Shown here one piece after another: positions 9,248-18,270 of a DNA stretch of 64,000 bases. Each line of letters begins with the position of its first letter. Position 1 is the first letter of the stretch. The position numbers were made by a program, and so were the translations under genes. The notes under the pieces are model-generated. The model was not told where the DNA came from. It worked only from the letters and a program-made list of their open reading frames with translations, and did no database searches. This stretch comes from Akkermansiaceae bacterium UBA4589. GTDB taxonomy: Bacteria; Verrucomicrobiota; Verrucomicrobiia; Verrucomicrobiales; Akkermansiaceae. Location of the stretch: assembly GCA_002387565.1 (NCBI GenBank), contig DGJT01000032.1, positions 1 through 64,000 on the forward strand, written 5' to 3'.

Positions 9248-11230
9248 CTAGTTGCTTATTTGCGCTTGTTGGTCTTCAGCTAGCCACTGCCAGAGAGACT
9301 CTAGGCTGTTGGTTATGCTCTCTTTGCTACGCTGTAATTCTTCGCTAGAATCAGTTGGTTGCCCTTGGGCAAAGAGGTAGTATTTAATCTTGGGTTCGGT
9401 GCCAGAGGGGCGTATGGCAAACCTCCTGCCGTCCTCAAGTTTGATAATGAGCATGTTTTCTTTGGCGAGTAGCTCGCCTTCCTCGTCATATTGGTCAGTG
9501 GCCGCGAAGTCCTGCACCTGTGCCACAGCACTGCCATCAACGAGGTAGTCTGCTTGTTGCCAGTCACGTGCCTGATAAGCTTGCATAAGTTGCTTGATTT
9601 GCTCTGCTCCTTGAGCTCCTTCGAGTACCGTGGACTCGCCTCGCTCTAAGTAATAACCAAGTTGGGCATAAATGGTGTCGAGTAGGTCAGTCATGGTCTT
9701 GCCCTTTGATTGAGCGTAGGCTGCGACCTCAGCGAGCATGACGACTGAACCGTTAGCGTCCTTGTCTCTAACAAAATCCGCACCTAGATAACCGTAACTC
9801 TCCTCACCTCCAAAGACAAAGAAGGTGCCTTGTTCTAAATGCGCCTGACGTTGATCTATCACACCTTGTTGACGGTAGATATCCGCATCCCATGTGTCAT
9901 GATTCAATAAGAGTTGGTCTTCATACTTCGCCAGTTTAGCTGCAATATATTTAAAACCTGTGAGGGTATTCACAATAGGCACACCATAGCTCTGAGCAAT
10001 GGCTTGCTGTAAATCAGTAGTGACAAATGTTTTGACGATTTTAGCATTAACTTTGTTAGCAGAGGTGAGCACGCCTTGCTCTTGTAAGGTTTCTAAACGG
10101 TACCAAAGCATGAGTGAACCAATTTGATTCCCTGTAAGTAATTGCATTTCTCCTACGCTGTTGCGTACCGCCACCCCCATTCTGTCAGCATCTGGGTCTG
10201 TGCCAATCACGATGTCGGCTTGTTCTTGTTGAGCTAGTTCAATACCCATAGCGAGGGCGGGAGCGTTCTCTGGGTTAGGAGAAACTACCGTGGGAAAGGC
10301 TCCATTGTGCTCGTCTTGCTCTGTAACGGTAAGGACGTCAAATCCTAATCGCTTAAGCACAGGCACACTGATGACACCGCCTGTGCCGTGTAAGTTAGTA
10401 AAGACGACTTTGGTGGGGTTTTCTTGTTCTCCAATATCACGTAAGAGTAAACCCTCTAATGCGTCTTGATAAGTTTCATCAAAGCTCTGTGGGATAATGA
10501 TGAGCTCGCCTTGCTGCTCTTTTCTTAAAGCTGTCCACTGGCTACTCTTGACCTCTGATACGGCTTGCATCACAGCCGTCGCTGCCTCACCTGCTAGCTG
10601 AGAGCCATCATTTTGGTACACTTTAAAACCATTATCATGGTAAGGGTTATGACTCGCAGTTAGGACAATACCTGCATCCGCATTAAAATAACGTACCGCA
10701 AATGAGACTTGTGGTGTGGAGCGCGCCCCTTCAAAACCGTAGATATCACAACCTAGCTCAGTAGCTACTTTAGCTAAAAAATCAAACAACTCTTGGTAGA
10801 AAAATCTCGTGTCATGCCCTATGATAATTTTGGGTGTTTCTGCCGAGGCTTGTTTGAGCTCTTTGACGTAAGCTACGACCCCTTGCATGGCGAGGCTTAG
10901 GTTGTAAGGATTGAGGCATGCGCTACCTACGGCTGGAAATTGTGGGCAGGTCTTAGCCTCTGCCTTAGTTGGTTCTACATCTCCCCATTCAGCTTTAGTG
11001 GTGGTGTGGGCTATAGTTCTCCCACGGAGCCCCCCTGTACCAAAAGTGAGCTTCTTAAAAAAACGGTTGTTGAGCTCTTGCCAGTTTTCGTGCTGCGCTA
11101 GTTCTTCAATAGAGGCGATGCTTATCTCATCAGGACTATCTTTGATAACAGTAATGAGATTTTCAACGCTAGTCGGCAATAACTCTTGCGAATCGCCAGC
11201 TTGTTGGATAGTGTCGAGCAAATATTCCAT
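9248..11230 (-). CDS. Phosphoglucomutase / phosphomannomutase family protein (alpha-D-phosphohexomutase)
   Basis: Interconverts hexose 1- and 6-phosphates, linking glycolysis to glycogen and nucleotide-sugar synthesis. It has the family's four signatures in order: the active-site serine in TASHNPYHDNGFKVY near residue 195, the metal loop GTDPDADRMG near 345, the sugar loop GGEESYGYLG near 470, and the phosphate-binding RPSGTEPKIKYY near 610. The 660 residues are longer than PGMs of about 550, with extra sequence mainly at the N-terminus. The base composition looks richer in GC than most neighbours. The start at 11230 is only 6 bp from the divergent RlmI-like gene, so the promoter of each must overlap the other's coding region. 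Confidence 0.93.
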   Translation of the reverse strand: MEYLLDTIQQAGDSQELLPTSVENLITVIKDSPDEISIASIEELAQHENWQELNNRFFKKLTFGTGGLRGRTIAHTTTKAEWGDVEPTKAEAKTCPQFPAVGSACLNPYNLSLAMQGVVAYVKELKQASAETPKIIIGHDTRFFYQELFDFLAKVATELGCDIYGFEGARSTPQVSFAVRYFNADAGIVLTASHNPYHDNGFKVYQNDGSQLAGEAATAVMQAVSEVKSSQWTALRKEQQGELIIIPQSFDETYQDALEGLLLRDIGEQENPTKVVFTNLHGTGGVISVPVLKRLGFDVLTVTEQDEHNGAFPTVVSPNPENAPALAMGIELAQQEQADIVIGTDPDADRMGVAVRNSVGEMQLLTGNQIGSLMLWYRLETLQEQGVLTSANKVNAKIVKTFVTTDLQQAIAQSYGVPIVNTLTGFKYIAAKLAKYEDQLLLNHDTWDADIYRQQGVIDQRQAHLEQGTFFVFGGEESYGYLGADFVRDKDANGSVVMLAEVAAYAQSKGKTMTDLLDTIYAQLGYYLERGESTVLEGAQGAEQIKQLMQAYQARDWQQADYLVDGSAVAQVQDFAATDQYDEEGELLAKENMLIIKLEDGRRFAIRPSGTEPKIKYYLFAQGQPTDSSEELQRSKESITNSLESLWQWLAEDQQAQISN

Positions 11231-11236
11231 ATCAGC

Positions 11237-12238
11237 ATGAAAGGTAAATTCCCCTCAAAAATCAAGTTTATAACCTTTGATTTTAAGCAACTTCATTCAA
11301 CTATTGTTGAACAGCTGCAAGCTCGTGCTGACTTTCTTCCTGCTAATACAGCGGCCTACCGCCTTCTCGATGGTCCTAGTGATGGGCTAGATAAGGGAAG
11401 TTGTCTCGAAGTCTACGCCAATGATAAAATAAAAGCATGGCTCTGGCAGACTCAAGAAACACCCACTAGTTTAGAAATAAAGCATTTTACCAAAGTCGCT
11501 CAGCAGCACAAAGTGAGTTTATATCTAAAAGTCCTCGGCGCTAAAAATCTCAGTAAAAGCCCTCAACATATCTGCGGAGCGGAAATAACTAAACCATTTT
11601 TAGTCACAGAGTCTGGACGTAGTTATTGGATTGATTTTGCTAGTGGTTATTCGCAGGGCATTTTCCTCGATCAACGTGACAACCGCAATAAGGTAGCCGA
11701 CCTCGTCAAAGAGCAACTAGCTCATCAAGCTGAGGTGAAAGTCCTCAACACATTTGCCTACACTGCAGGGTTCTCTATAAGTGCAGCGCTTGCTGGAGCC
11801 ACGACCACCACGCTTGATTTATCGAACACTTACCTTGAATGGTCTAAACGTAATTTTGAGGCCAACGAGCTTGCACTGTCTGAGCATTACTTTCTCAAGG
11901 GTGATACGTTAGAATGGCTACCTAAATTTGCCAAAAAGCAACGTCTTTTTGATGGCATCATTCTCGACCCCCCAAGCTTTTCTAGAAATAAGGGTAAGGT
12001 GTTTAAGGTCCAAGATCATTATCGCGCCTTAATAGAGCAAGCACTAGCTTGTCTGGCTCCAAAGGGTTGGGTGCTGTGCTCTACCAATTATTTGGGTTTT
12101 AATGCTCAGCAGTTTAAAAGCATGGCAAAAAAAGCCTGCCATCAACAAGGACTCAGAGCCAACTTGAGCGCCGCTCAATTACCACAGGACTTTGCCTCCT
12201 CTAATCACCTCAAGGTGATTTTTATTCAAGCCCTTTAA
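11237..12238 (+). CDS. Class I SAM-dependent methyltransferase, RlmI/RlmK-like
   Basis: Probable RNA cytosine-C5 or guanine methyltransferase of the RlmI/RlmK type (23S rRNA). The 333-residue chain has the Rossmann segment NTFAYTAGFSISAALAGA with the following acidic loop TTLDLSNTYLEW, and the catalytic-loop motif LDPPSFSRNKGKVFKVQDHYR. It ends in the usual beta strand (KVIFIQAL). An N-terminal PUA-like domain typical of RlmI is not evident. I chose ATG at 11237: the frame stays open further upstream, but that extension would run into the divergent phosphoglucomutase gene. A terminator hairpin follows 55 bp after the stop. Exact substrate cannot be assigned. Confidence 0.85.
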   Translation: MKGKFPSKIKFITFDFKQLHSTIVEQLQARADFLPANTAAYRLLDGPSDGLDKGSCLEVYANDKIKAWLWQTQETPTSLEIKHFTKVAQQHKVSLYLKVLGAKNLSKSPQHICGAEITKPFLVTESGRSYWIDFASGYSQGIFLDQRDNRNKVADLVKEQLAHQAEVKVLNTFAYTAGFSISAALAGATTTTLDLSNTYLEWSKRNFEANELALSEHYFLKGDTLEWLPKFAKKQRLFDGIILDPPSFSRNKGKVFKVQDHYRALIEQALACLAPKGWVLCSTNYLGFNAQQFKSMAKKACHQQGLRANLSAAQLPQDFASSNHLKVIFIQAL

Positions 12239-12293
12239 GGGGGCTGTTGTAAGTCTATTAAAAAAAATTAAGTTACTACTTATGCCTAACATA

Positions 12294-12329
12294 AAAAAGG
12301 CTACCTTGCGTTAGCAAGGTAGCCTTTTT
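12294..12329. terminator. Bidirectional rho-independent terminator
   Basis: A perfect stem GGCTACCTTGC / GCAAGGTAGCC with a 4-base loop is flanked by A6 on the left and T5 on the right. It sits between two convergent genes, the RlmI-like gene (plus) and the cold-shock gene (minus), and can serve both. Confidence 0.92.
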
Positions 12330-12353
12330 ATTAAGTGTTATTCAGTAAAAAAA

Positions 12354-12557
12354 TTAGATGCTTTTTACATTGATAGCACAAGGTCCTTTTTGACCTTCTC
12401 CTAATTCGAACTCTACTCTTTCGCCTTCGTCAAGCATTGCATGACCGTCGCATTGAATTTCTGAATGATGAACGAACATATCTTTACCGCCTTCATCAGG
12501 AGTAATAAATCCGTAACCTTTTTCACCATTAAACCATTTTACTGTACCTGTACTCAT
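12354..12557 (-). CDS. Cold-shock protein, CspA family
   Basis: Small single-stranded nucleic-acid-binding protein (67 residues, one cold-shock domain) acting as an RNA chaperone. It has RNP1 KGYGFI at residues 13-18 and the RNP2-type DMFVHHSEI near 26-34. The N-terminus ([15 protein letters not shown]) is canonical. Where many homologues have VFVHFSAI, this one reads MFVHHSEI, and the C-terminal part includes an [12 protein letters not shown] segment and a final INVKSI. The leader is about 60 nt or longer if the candidate promoter at 12621-12647 is used, which would fit post-transcriptional cold control of csp mRNAs; the leader itself shows no clear cold box. Confidence 0.96.
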   Translation of the reverse strand: MSTGTVKWFNGEKGYGFITPDEGGKDMFVHHSEIQCDGHAMLDEGERVEFELGEGQKGPCAINVKSI

Positions 12558-12620
12558 ATTTTTATATTAAATTGCTTCTGGTAACAAAGAGAATCTAAGA
12601 TTACAAGAAGATGAGTACTA

Positions 12621-12647
12621 GGTATAGAGCCAGTTAACCTTTGTCAA
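12621..12647 (-). promoter_or_regulatory. Candidate sigma-70 promoter of the cold-shock gene
   Basis: On the minus strand a perfect -35 TTGACA (12642-12647) is followed after 15 bases by TATACC (12621-12626). The spacing is short for a sigma-70 promoter. The start would leave an untranslated leader of nearly 60 nt before the ATG at 12557. Confidence 0.4.
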
Positions 12648-12731
12648 ACTATTATGGTGTTTATTTCTTGTAGTTTGATAAATGATAAAATTTGCTTTCT
12701 CCTACTTAACATTAATGTTTAACCTAAAGCT

Positions 12732-14621
12732 ATGAAGTTGAAGCCTCCTCTATCGTTACTTGCGCTATTATGCGCTATCCTAAGTGGAGTTCTGGTTGCG
12801 TTAGCTTTTGAGCCATTTAACTTGTCATTATTTATATGGTTAGGCTTGGTTCCTCTATATTTTGCAATTTGGCAGTTACTCCCCAAACTTAAGCAAAAAC
12901 GCCGCTGGATTCATTCATTTGGCCTAGGTTGGTTAGCTGGCGTTACCTTTTTTCTCATCAATTTAAATTGGATTTCGACGGTTTCAGGGTTGGGTGCTAT
13001 TGCTCTAGCTTTATTTCTTGGTCTGTATTGGGGGTTGTTTGGCTTATTAGCTTACCATTTAGCTCGTCCTGACCAGTTGCTTAAATTTGCTGATTTAAAA
13101 GCCCAAACTCCTAAACTAAGTAAAATAGAGTTCAAGCAACGTAACATCCTACTCTCTGCACATATTATAGGTTTAGCCAGTATCACTGGTTTTGCTTGGT
13201 GTGTAACAGAGTGGTTACGTGCGACTCTATTTACAGGATTTAGTTGGAATGGTCTCGCTGTAGGGATTAACCAACCCGCAATTGAACAAGCCGCCTCGAT
13301 TGTAGGTGCTAGCGGGCTGAGCTTTGTACCTGTATTTCTAAGTAGTTGTTTGTACATGACATTTATCAAGCTTTTGGAGGCGCACAAAAACCATGTGCGT
13401 ATCACACGCTGGGAGTTTGGAGTCTCTTTGGGGCTTTTTAGTTTACTAGCTAGTTATGGGGCTATCTCGATGACTAATCATAACTATCAAGAGCAAATTG
13501 AGACTAGTGTCCTGATTCTACAACCTAATATCAGCCAAGAGGATAAATGGTTGGGAGTGCAAGAGCCTAAAAAGAGTTTTGAAATTTATCGCAGTTACGA
13601 GGAACTTATTCAACAAGCTCATCAGGAGTGGCAAGCGCAACAACAGAAGAAATTGACTACCGCTCTCGAGTCTGGTAAGACAGAATTCAGCCTATCCCTC
13701 AAGCAAGCAGATCTAGTCATTATGCCTGAATCCACATGGCTCACACCTATGTACTATGAAGCTAATGAACAAGGTGATAATGATTATTTAGTCTCATGGA
13801 ATAATGAGGCTTTTTTAAGTGAATTACATAAACTGGACTATTCCAACCTTATTATTGGAGCCGCCGAAGTTGAGTACATCGACCCAGCTAATCAATCTAA
13901 CTCATCTCAAACCGATAAAAACCCCAATTATTATAACTCTCTATTTTTGCATCAAGCAGATAAAAATCACTGGCAAAGCTACCGCAAAGAGCATCTGGTT
14001 ATTTTTGGAGAGTACGTACCCCTAGTGGATAAATACCCCTGGATAGCTAAACCTTTTGAATGGGCAACAGGTGTGCCATTTGGTGGTAATATGGATAGAG
14101 GGTCGGCACAGGCACCTATAATGCTCGATTTAGTGGGGCAAGACACTCAAGACATTCCAAACCAGCAACTACATCTTATTCCTCTGATTTGTTTTGAAGA
14201 TACGGTGTCTCACCTGATTCGCCCTAGTATCATTCAAAACAAACTCCTCCACCCTCAACTACTGGTCAATATCACCAATGATGGCTGGTTTAAAACGAGT
14301 GCGGCCGCAAAACAGCATTTTGCTAATGCGAGGATGCGCTGCATTGAATATGCGCGCCCTATGTTACGTAGTGCCAATACAGGTGTCAGTGGAGTTATTT
14401 CTGCTATTGGAACAGTTCAACCGCAACAGGTCATTCAAGATGCCACTGGTAATACTTTTACCCAAGGTTCGCTACATACAACGGTATCTATCGCTAAAAA
14501 CCCAACCACCACTATCTATGCGTTGCTAGGAAATTGGTGGATTTATCTAGGAATAATCGTAATTATAGGCTGTATGGCTTATCGGATTATAATAGCGCTA
14601 AGAAACAAGTTTCCTAGCTAG
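12732..14621 (+). CDS. lnt: Apolipoprotein N-acyltransferase
   Basis: Inner-membrane enzyme adding the third acyl chain to lipoproteins. Several N-terminal membrane helices (about residues 8-250) precede a nitrilase-like periplasmic domain. The Glu-Lys-Cys triad is visible: E in VIMPESTWLTP near residue 333, K in YRKEHLVIFGEYVPL near 418, and C in IPLICFEDT near 490. A C-terminal helix (WWIYLGIIVIIGCMAYRII) follows. At 629 residues it is longer than the E. coli protein (512), with extra sequence in the soluble domain around residues 285-320 and 360-400. Its last 24 bases overlap the convergent DUF2867 gene. Confidence 0.94.
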   Translation: MKLKPPLSLLALLCAILSGVLVALAFEPFNLSLFIWLGLVPLYFAIWQLLPKLKQKRRWIHSFGLGWLAGVTFFLINLNWISTVSGLGAIALALFLGLYWGLFGLLAYHLARPDQLLKFADLKAQTPKLSKIEFKQRNILLSAHIIGLASITGFAWCVTEWLRATLFTGFSWNGLAVGINQPAIEQAASIVGASGLSFVPVFLSSCLYMTFIKLLEAHKNHVRITRWEFGVSLGLFSLLASYGAISMTNHNYQEQIETSVLILQPNISQEDKWLGVQEPKKSFEIYRSYEELIQQAHQEWQAQQQKKLTTALESGKTEFSLSLKQADLVIMPESTWLTPMYYEANEQGDNDYLVSWNNEAFLSELHKLDYSNLIIGAAEVEYIDPANQSNSSQTDKNPNYYNSLFLHQADKNHWQSYRKEHLVIFGEYVPLVDKYPWIAKPFEWATGVPFGGNMDRGSAQAPIMLDLVGQDTQDIPNQQLHLIPLICFEDTVSHLIRPSIIQNKLLHPQLLVNITNDGWFKTSAAAKQHFANARMRCIEYARPMLRSANTGVSGVISAIGTVQPQQVIQDATGNTFTQGSLHTTVSIAKNPTTTIYALLGNWWIYLGIIVIIGCMAYRIIIALRNKFPS

Positions 14622-16016
14622 TCCTTTAAAGATAAATAAATGAAAAGGGCTCACGCTGTACCAATACAGTCTGCCCCATAAACCACGAGGCCTAAATGTC
14701 GCTGTTTGCTCTAGCACACCCTTATTTATAGTGAATTCTAGCCACGCCTCTCCTGGCAACTTCATCTCAGCAAAGAGGAGTAATCTCCCCTCATCTTCGT
14801 TAGCATAAAGCACTCTCCAAAAATCAATCGCATCTCCTCGGCTAATAGTATGCTTATTCCTGCGACCTCGGCGCAGACCTACTCCTCCAAATAGTTTGTC
14901 GATAAACCCTCTTACCTTCCATAACCAAGTAGCGTAGTACCAACCTTCGTCTCCACCAATAGACCAAATTTTATAGATGCACGCCTCTCGATCACTCACT
15001 GGTGCTAATTGCTTATCCACAAAACAACCATGTTGAGGAATAGTGAGAAATTCTGATAAGTTGACCTTGAGATCACCGCTCACACGTGAGTCTTTCCAAC
15101 TCGAAACAATATTACGACCTTCTATACGCTGAAAAGCCTTAGCTAAAGATTGTTGATAGTTGAGCGGTTCTATATCTAGAAGCTTGGCAAGACGGTTGTC
15201 TTGGCACACCACATCAATATGCATACTGCTCACCAAGGCACTTGCTAGTGGGTAAGAGGTCGAGGTCACAAAATACAACCAATAAGAAGATAACTTAGCT
15301 GTCATTACTGGCACAATTCCTATCCAGCGCTTAAGTTGTCTCTCTTGAGCGTAACCAAGTAACATCTCTTTGTAATTCAAAACATCCTGTCCTCCTATAT
15401 CAAAATGCTGAGCATAGGTTTTGGAGTTCAACAAACTTGCAATCAAAAATTGAATCACGTCACTAATGCTAATTGGTTGGCATTTAGTTAGTAACCAACG
15501 TGGAGCTATCATTACGGGCAGTTTTTCTACTAAATCCCTAATAATTTCAAATGAAGCACTCCCAGAGCCAATAATAATACCAGCACGAAGTGTTGTGAGA
15601 GCATAACTGCCCTGACCTAAGATTTTCTCAACGGCTTTACGTGAGGCAAGATGCTTAGACAATTTTTCTTCATTGATGATGCCACTTAGATAAATGACTT
15701 GCTCAATATGATTCTGTGCAACGGCTAGATTAAAATTCTGCGCGACTATTTTTTCTTTTTCTGGGTAGTCCTTGGCTGTGGACATCGAGTGCATCAGGTA
15801 ATAAGCAGCATCTATATCATCAGGAATAACAGACAAGCTCTGCTCATCTAAAAAATCAACTTCTATAATAGACACATGTTTTGCCATACCTGCCGACAAA
15901 CTAAAGCGCTGTTTATCTCTCACACAGCAAACCACATGATAACCTAAAGCTACCAGCTCTGGTAACAAGCGCTTACCTACGTAACCATTAGCACCTGTTA
16001 ATAGAATTTTTTTCAT
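14598..16016 (-). CDS. NAD(P)-binding SDR-family protein with C-terminal DUF2867
   Basis: Atypical extended SDR. The N-terminal Rossmann motif LLTGANGYVGKRLLPEL lies at residues 4-20 and a DAAYYLMHSM segment near 70. This is followed by an epimerase-like fold that resembles NmrA/HSCARG-type proteins and, from about residue 330, the DUF2867 domain (VRGFIDKLFGGVGLRRGRR; GEAWLEFTI). The domain combination is known from many bacteria but without a settled reaction. The 472 residues are typical. It is the last gene of a minus-strand trio (HupE-like, DUF368, this gene) with gaps of 8-17 bp, so co-transcription is likely. The 3' end overlaps lnt by 24 bp. Confidence 0.85.
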   Translation of the reverse strand: MKKILLTGANGYVGKRLLPELVALGYHVVCCVRDKQRFSLSAGMAKHVSIIEVDFLDEQSLSVIPDDIDAAYYLMHSMSTAKDYPEKEKIVAQNFNLAVAQNHIEQVIYLSGIINEEKLSKHLASRKAVEKILGQGSYALTTLRAGIIIGSGSASFEIIRDLVEKLPVMIAPRWLLTKCQPISISDVIQFLIASLLNSKTYAQHFDIGGQDVLNYKEMLLGYAQERQLKRWIGIVPVMTAKLSSYWLYFVTSTSYPLASALVSSMHIDVVCQDNRLAKLLDIEPLNYQQSLAKAFQRIEGRNIVSSWKDSRVSGDLKVNLSEFLTIPQHGCFVDKQLAPVSDREACIYKIWSIGGDEGWYYATWLWKVRGFIDKLFGGVGLRRGRRNKHTISRGDAIDFWRVLYANEDEGRLLLFAEMKLPGEAWLEFTINKGVLEQTATFRPRGLWGRLYWYSVSPFHLFIFKGLARKLVS

Positions 16017-16024
16017 TATACGGG

Positions 16025-16957
16025 TTAGTTGCTTTCCTTAGTTGCTTTTATTTTAGGTTTACAGTTTTGCAATAGTACAATTAGCGCAGCTCCTATAATG
16101 AATAGCGTTATCGCCAACCAATGTTGTGGATTCATTAAGTCTAAAGGCAGGTACTCATAGCTCACCACCTTGCCATCGAGCATTTCTTTGGCCTGTTTAA
16201 AGGGCCAGAGTAATAACATGGATCCTAGCACAAATCCTGACACATTAGCAATCAGTGCACGTTCATAATGCTTGAGTAACCACGCAAGAAATTTCACCAT
16301 GCCAATCAACCCCACAAAGCAGCCAAGAAATAGCCAACCCAAAACAGCAAATGCCTCCTGATAAGCGCCTTGGCTTAAGTTGTTAATTGCCTCTAACATC
16401 AAGGTGTAATTACCTAAAAGCAACAGCAGATATGAACCTGAGAGACCAGGAATCACCATGCTTATCATTGCCACAACCCCACATAACACTAAGTACAAAG
16501 GTGAGCTATTTTCACTAAGCACAGGCATAAAAAACAAACTAAGGGACACAACTAAACCAATGATTAACCACAAGACATCAATGCGGCGCAAAGGAAACAG
16601 TGATTTCAACAAATACCAAGCTGCGGCAATAATCATACCTAAAAAAAGTGCCAAGGTTAAAGACTCATACAGCTCAAATGCCCAATTTAAAAGGCGAGCA
16701 AATACTAATAAACCTAAAAAAACACCGATAAAAATAGCGAGCAAGAAACCGCCCTGTATCTTCTGCCACCATAATTTAAATTGGCCTTTAAAAAGTAGGT
16801 TCCAACTAGACTTGGCAAACACACTGTGCAAGGCCTCAATGAGTCTGCGATAAATACCTAATAGTAGAGCAACAGTCCCTCCTGAAACCCCAGGAACCAC
16901 GTTACACCCACCAACGACCATACCTTTGATGATGAGTGCTATTATTTGCTTAATCAT
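16025..16957 (-). CDS. DUF368 membrane protein, PopT-type polyprenyl-phosphate translocase
   Basis: Polytopic membrane protein of 310 residues with eight or more hydrophobic segments. It carries the two half-repeats that define DUF368: PGVSGGTVALLLGIYRRLIEAL near residue 22 and MVIPGLSGSYLLLLLGNY near 167. DUF368 proteins (PopT) have been shown to return undecaprenyl phosphate across the inner membrane for recycling in cell-wall and surface-polysaccharide synthesis. That role is inferred here from family membership. It starts at the ATG at 16957, 17 bp after the HupE-like gene's stop, and the DUF2867 gene follows at once. Lnt, PBP2 and MurJ elsewhere in the window act in related envelope steps. 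Confidence 0.9.
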   Translation of the reverse strand: MIKQIIALIIKGMVVGGCNVVPGVSGGTVALLLGIYRRLIEALHSVFAKSSWNLLFKGQFKLWWQKIQGGFLLAIFIGVFLGLLVFARLLNWAFELYESLTLALFLGMIIAAAWYLLKSLFPLRRIDVLWLIIGLVVSLSLFFMPVLSENSSPLYLVLCGVVAMISMVIPGLSGSYLLLLLGNYTLMLEAINNLSQGAYQEAFAVLGWLFLGCFVGLIGMVKFLAWLLKHYERALIANVSGFVLGSMLLLWPFKQAKEMLDGKVVSYEYLPLDLMNPQHWLAITLFIIGAALIVLLQNCKPKIKATKESN

Positions 16958-16974
16958 GATGCCTTACAGAGTAT

Positions 16975-18177
16975 TTAAATGATACGTTCTATTAACCAAA
17001 CAATACCCATAATAGCAATAGCATAACAAGCATAGCTATAGATTTTGGCTTTAACTTTACTCTTCAAAAGTAAAAGGCTAACTAACCCCAAGCCTACAAT
17101 AATCACTATCTGGGCGCTTTCAATCCCTAGATTAAAACCAATCAAGGCAAGCCACACTTGTTGCTCTTGACTGAAATAAGCTTGCAAAATCTCGGCAAAA
17201 GCAAAGCCATGCACCAGCCCAAAAAAACAAATAATCCATGGTCTCCAGTTAGCGAGCCGAGTTAATTTGCGTGATTGAACCAAATACGCTTCCAACCCAA
17301 TATAAATAATACTCAAGGCTATCGCTAACTCAATCCAACTAGGTATGGATAAAACCACTCCAAACACCATCAGCACCAAAACAACTGAATGAGTCAGCGT
17401 AAACAGCAAGCTCTGCGTCAATAGCTCTCTTTTAGAACGCGCCAAAAAGAACAAGCCAGCTATAAATAGCAAATGATCCCAACCCTTAGGAAGGATATGG
17501 GTGAAGCCTAAATTAAACCAGCTAAGTATAGCTTTGTAAAAGCTGTTTTGGTTATTTTGACTTTTATCTATAGTTGCTATATCACCCAAAGACTGCCACG
17601 CATAACTCTGTTCATGCGCTAGCTGTTGATAACTCACCCCTTCTTGTTGTCCTACTTCTATTCGCAGCACTAAATCTTGTTCAGAATGCCTCCATATTAA
17701 GGCTAATTTTTCATTGGTATTAAATGAGTCCGACAGATCCCAAACCACCCTTACGATTGTATAGGCGTAACCATTGCGTTGTTTAGGGAAATTAGGTGGC
17801 GCTACCTCAAAATCAGGAAAGGTTACACTATAATTTAAGCTAGAATTTTGAAACAGTAATTCAGGTGATTGCAGTTTTACATGTTCAGACACATAGTTGA
17901 TGGCTCCTTTTTTAATACGCTCATAGGTCTCTTGTGTCTCAAATAGCAGCCACTCTCTAGTTGGTGCAGGTATTTCATCTCCCTGCCATTCTTCTAAGGA
18001 CAGAGATACATCATAATAAATGTCTAAGGTAACTTTCTTCGATGAAGCAGTATCTTTATGCTGAGTCAACTCAGCATAAAGAGTGTTGACTTGGTGCGCC
18101 TGTATAGAAACACCATAAAAAAATAAGCTGAAAATAACAAATAAATGAGCAATTAAAGTCTTCACTAGCAGTAACAT
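16975..18177 (-). CDS. HupE/UreJ family membrane protein
   Basis: The 400 residues comprise an N-terminal hydrophobic signal (about 1-27), a soluble, presumably periplasmic region to about residue 225, and a C-terminal block of six or so membrane helices. That block has HupE/UreJ-type motifs: FTHILPKGWDHLLFIAGLFF near 229, FTLTHSVVLVLMVF, and GLVHGFAFAEIL near 320. HupE/UreJ relatives are linked to nickel or cobalt uptake through conserved histidines. No hydrogenase or urease gene is in the window, so the metal is unknown. The larger extracytoplasmic domain places it with the longer HupE/UreJ_2 group. First gene of the minus-strand trio, divergent from mrdA. Confidence 0.83.
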   Translation of the reverse strand: MLLLVKTLIAHLFVIFSLFFYGVSIQAHQVNTLYAELTQHKDTASSKKVTLDIYYDVSLSLEEWQGDEIPAPTREWLLFETQETYERIKKGAINYVSEHVKLQSPELLFQNSSLNYSVTFPDFEVAPPNFPKQRNGYAYTIVRVVWDLSDSFNTNEKLALIWRHSEQDLVLRIEVGQQEGVSYQQLAHEQSYAWQSLGDIATIDKSQNNQNSFYKAILSWFNLGFTHILPKGWDHLLFIAGLFFLARSKRELLTQSLLFTLTHSVVLVLMVFGVVLSIPSWIELAIALSIIYIGLEAYLVQSRKLTRLANWRPWIICFFGLVHGFAFAEILQAYFSQEQQVWLALIGFNLGIESAQIVIIVGLGLVSLLLLKSKVKAKIYSYACYAIAIMGIVWLIERII

Positions 18178-18270
18178 TAACTAAAAATGAACTGATGAAA
18201 ATAAAAAATCACATTACATGACAAAAAACTATACAACATCACTTGAAGTCGTTAAAAAGTAGTGAGTATT

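Noticed and set aside
11186..11236. Extended start of the RlmI-like methyltransferase into the phosphoglucomutase gene
   Set aside because: The 17 extra residues overlap the start of the divergent gene and are not typical of RlmI N-termini.
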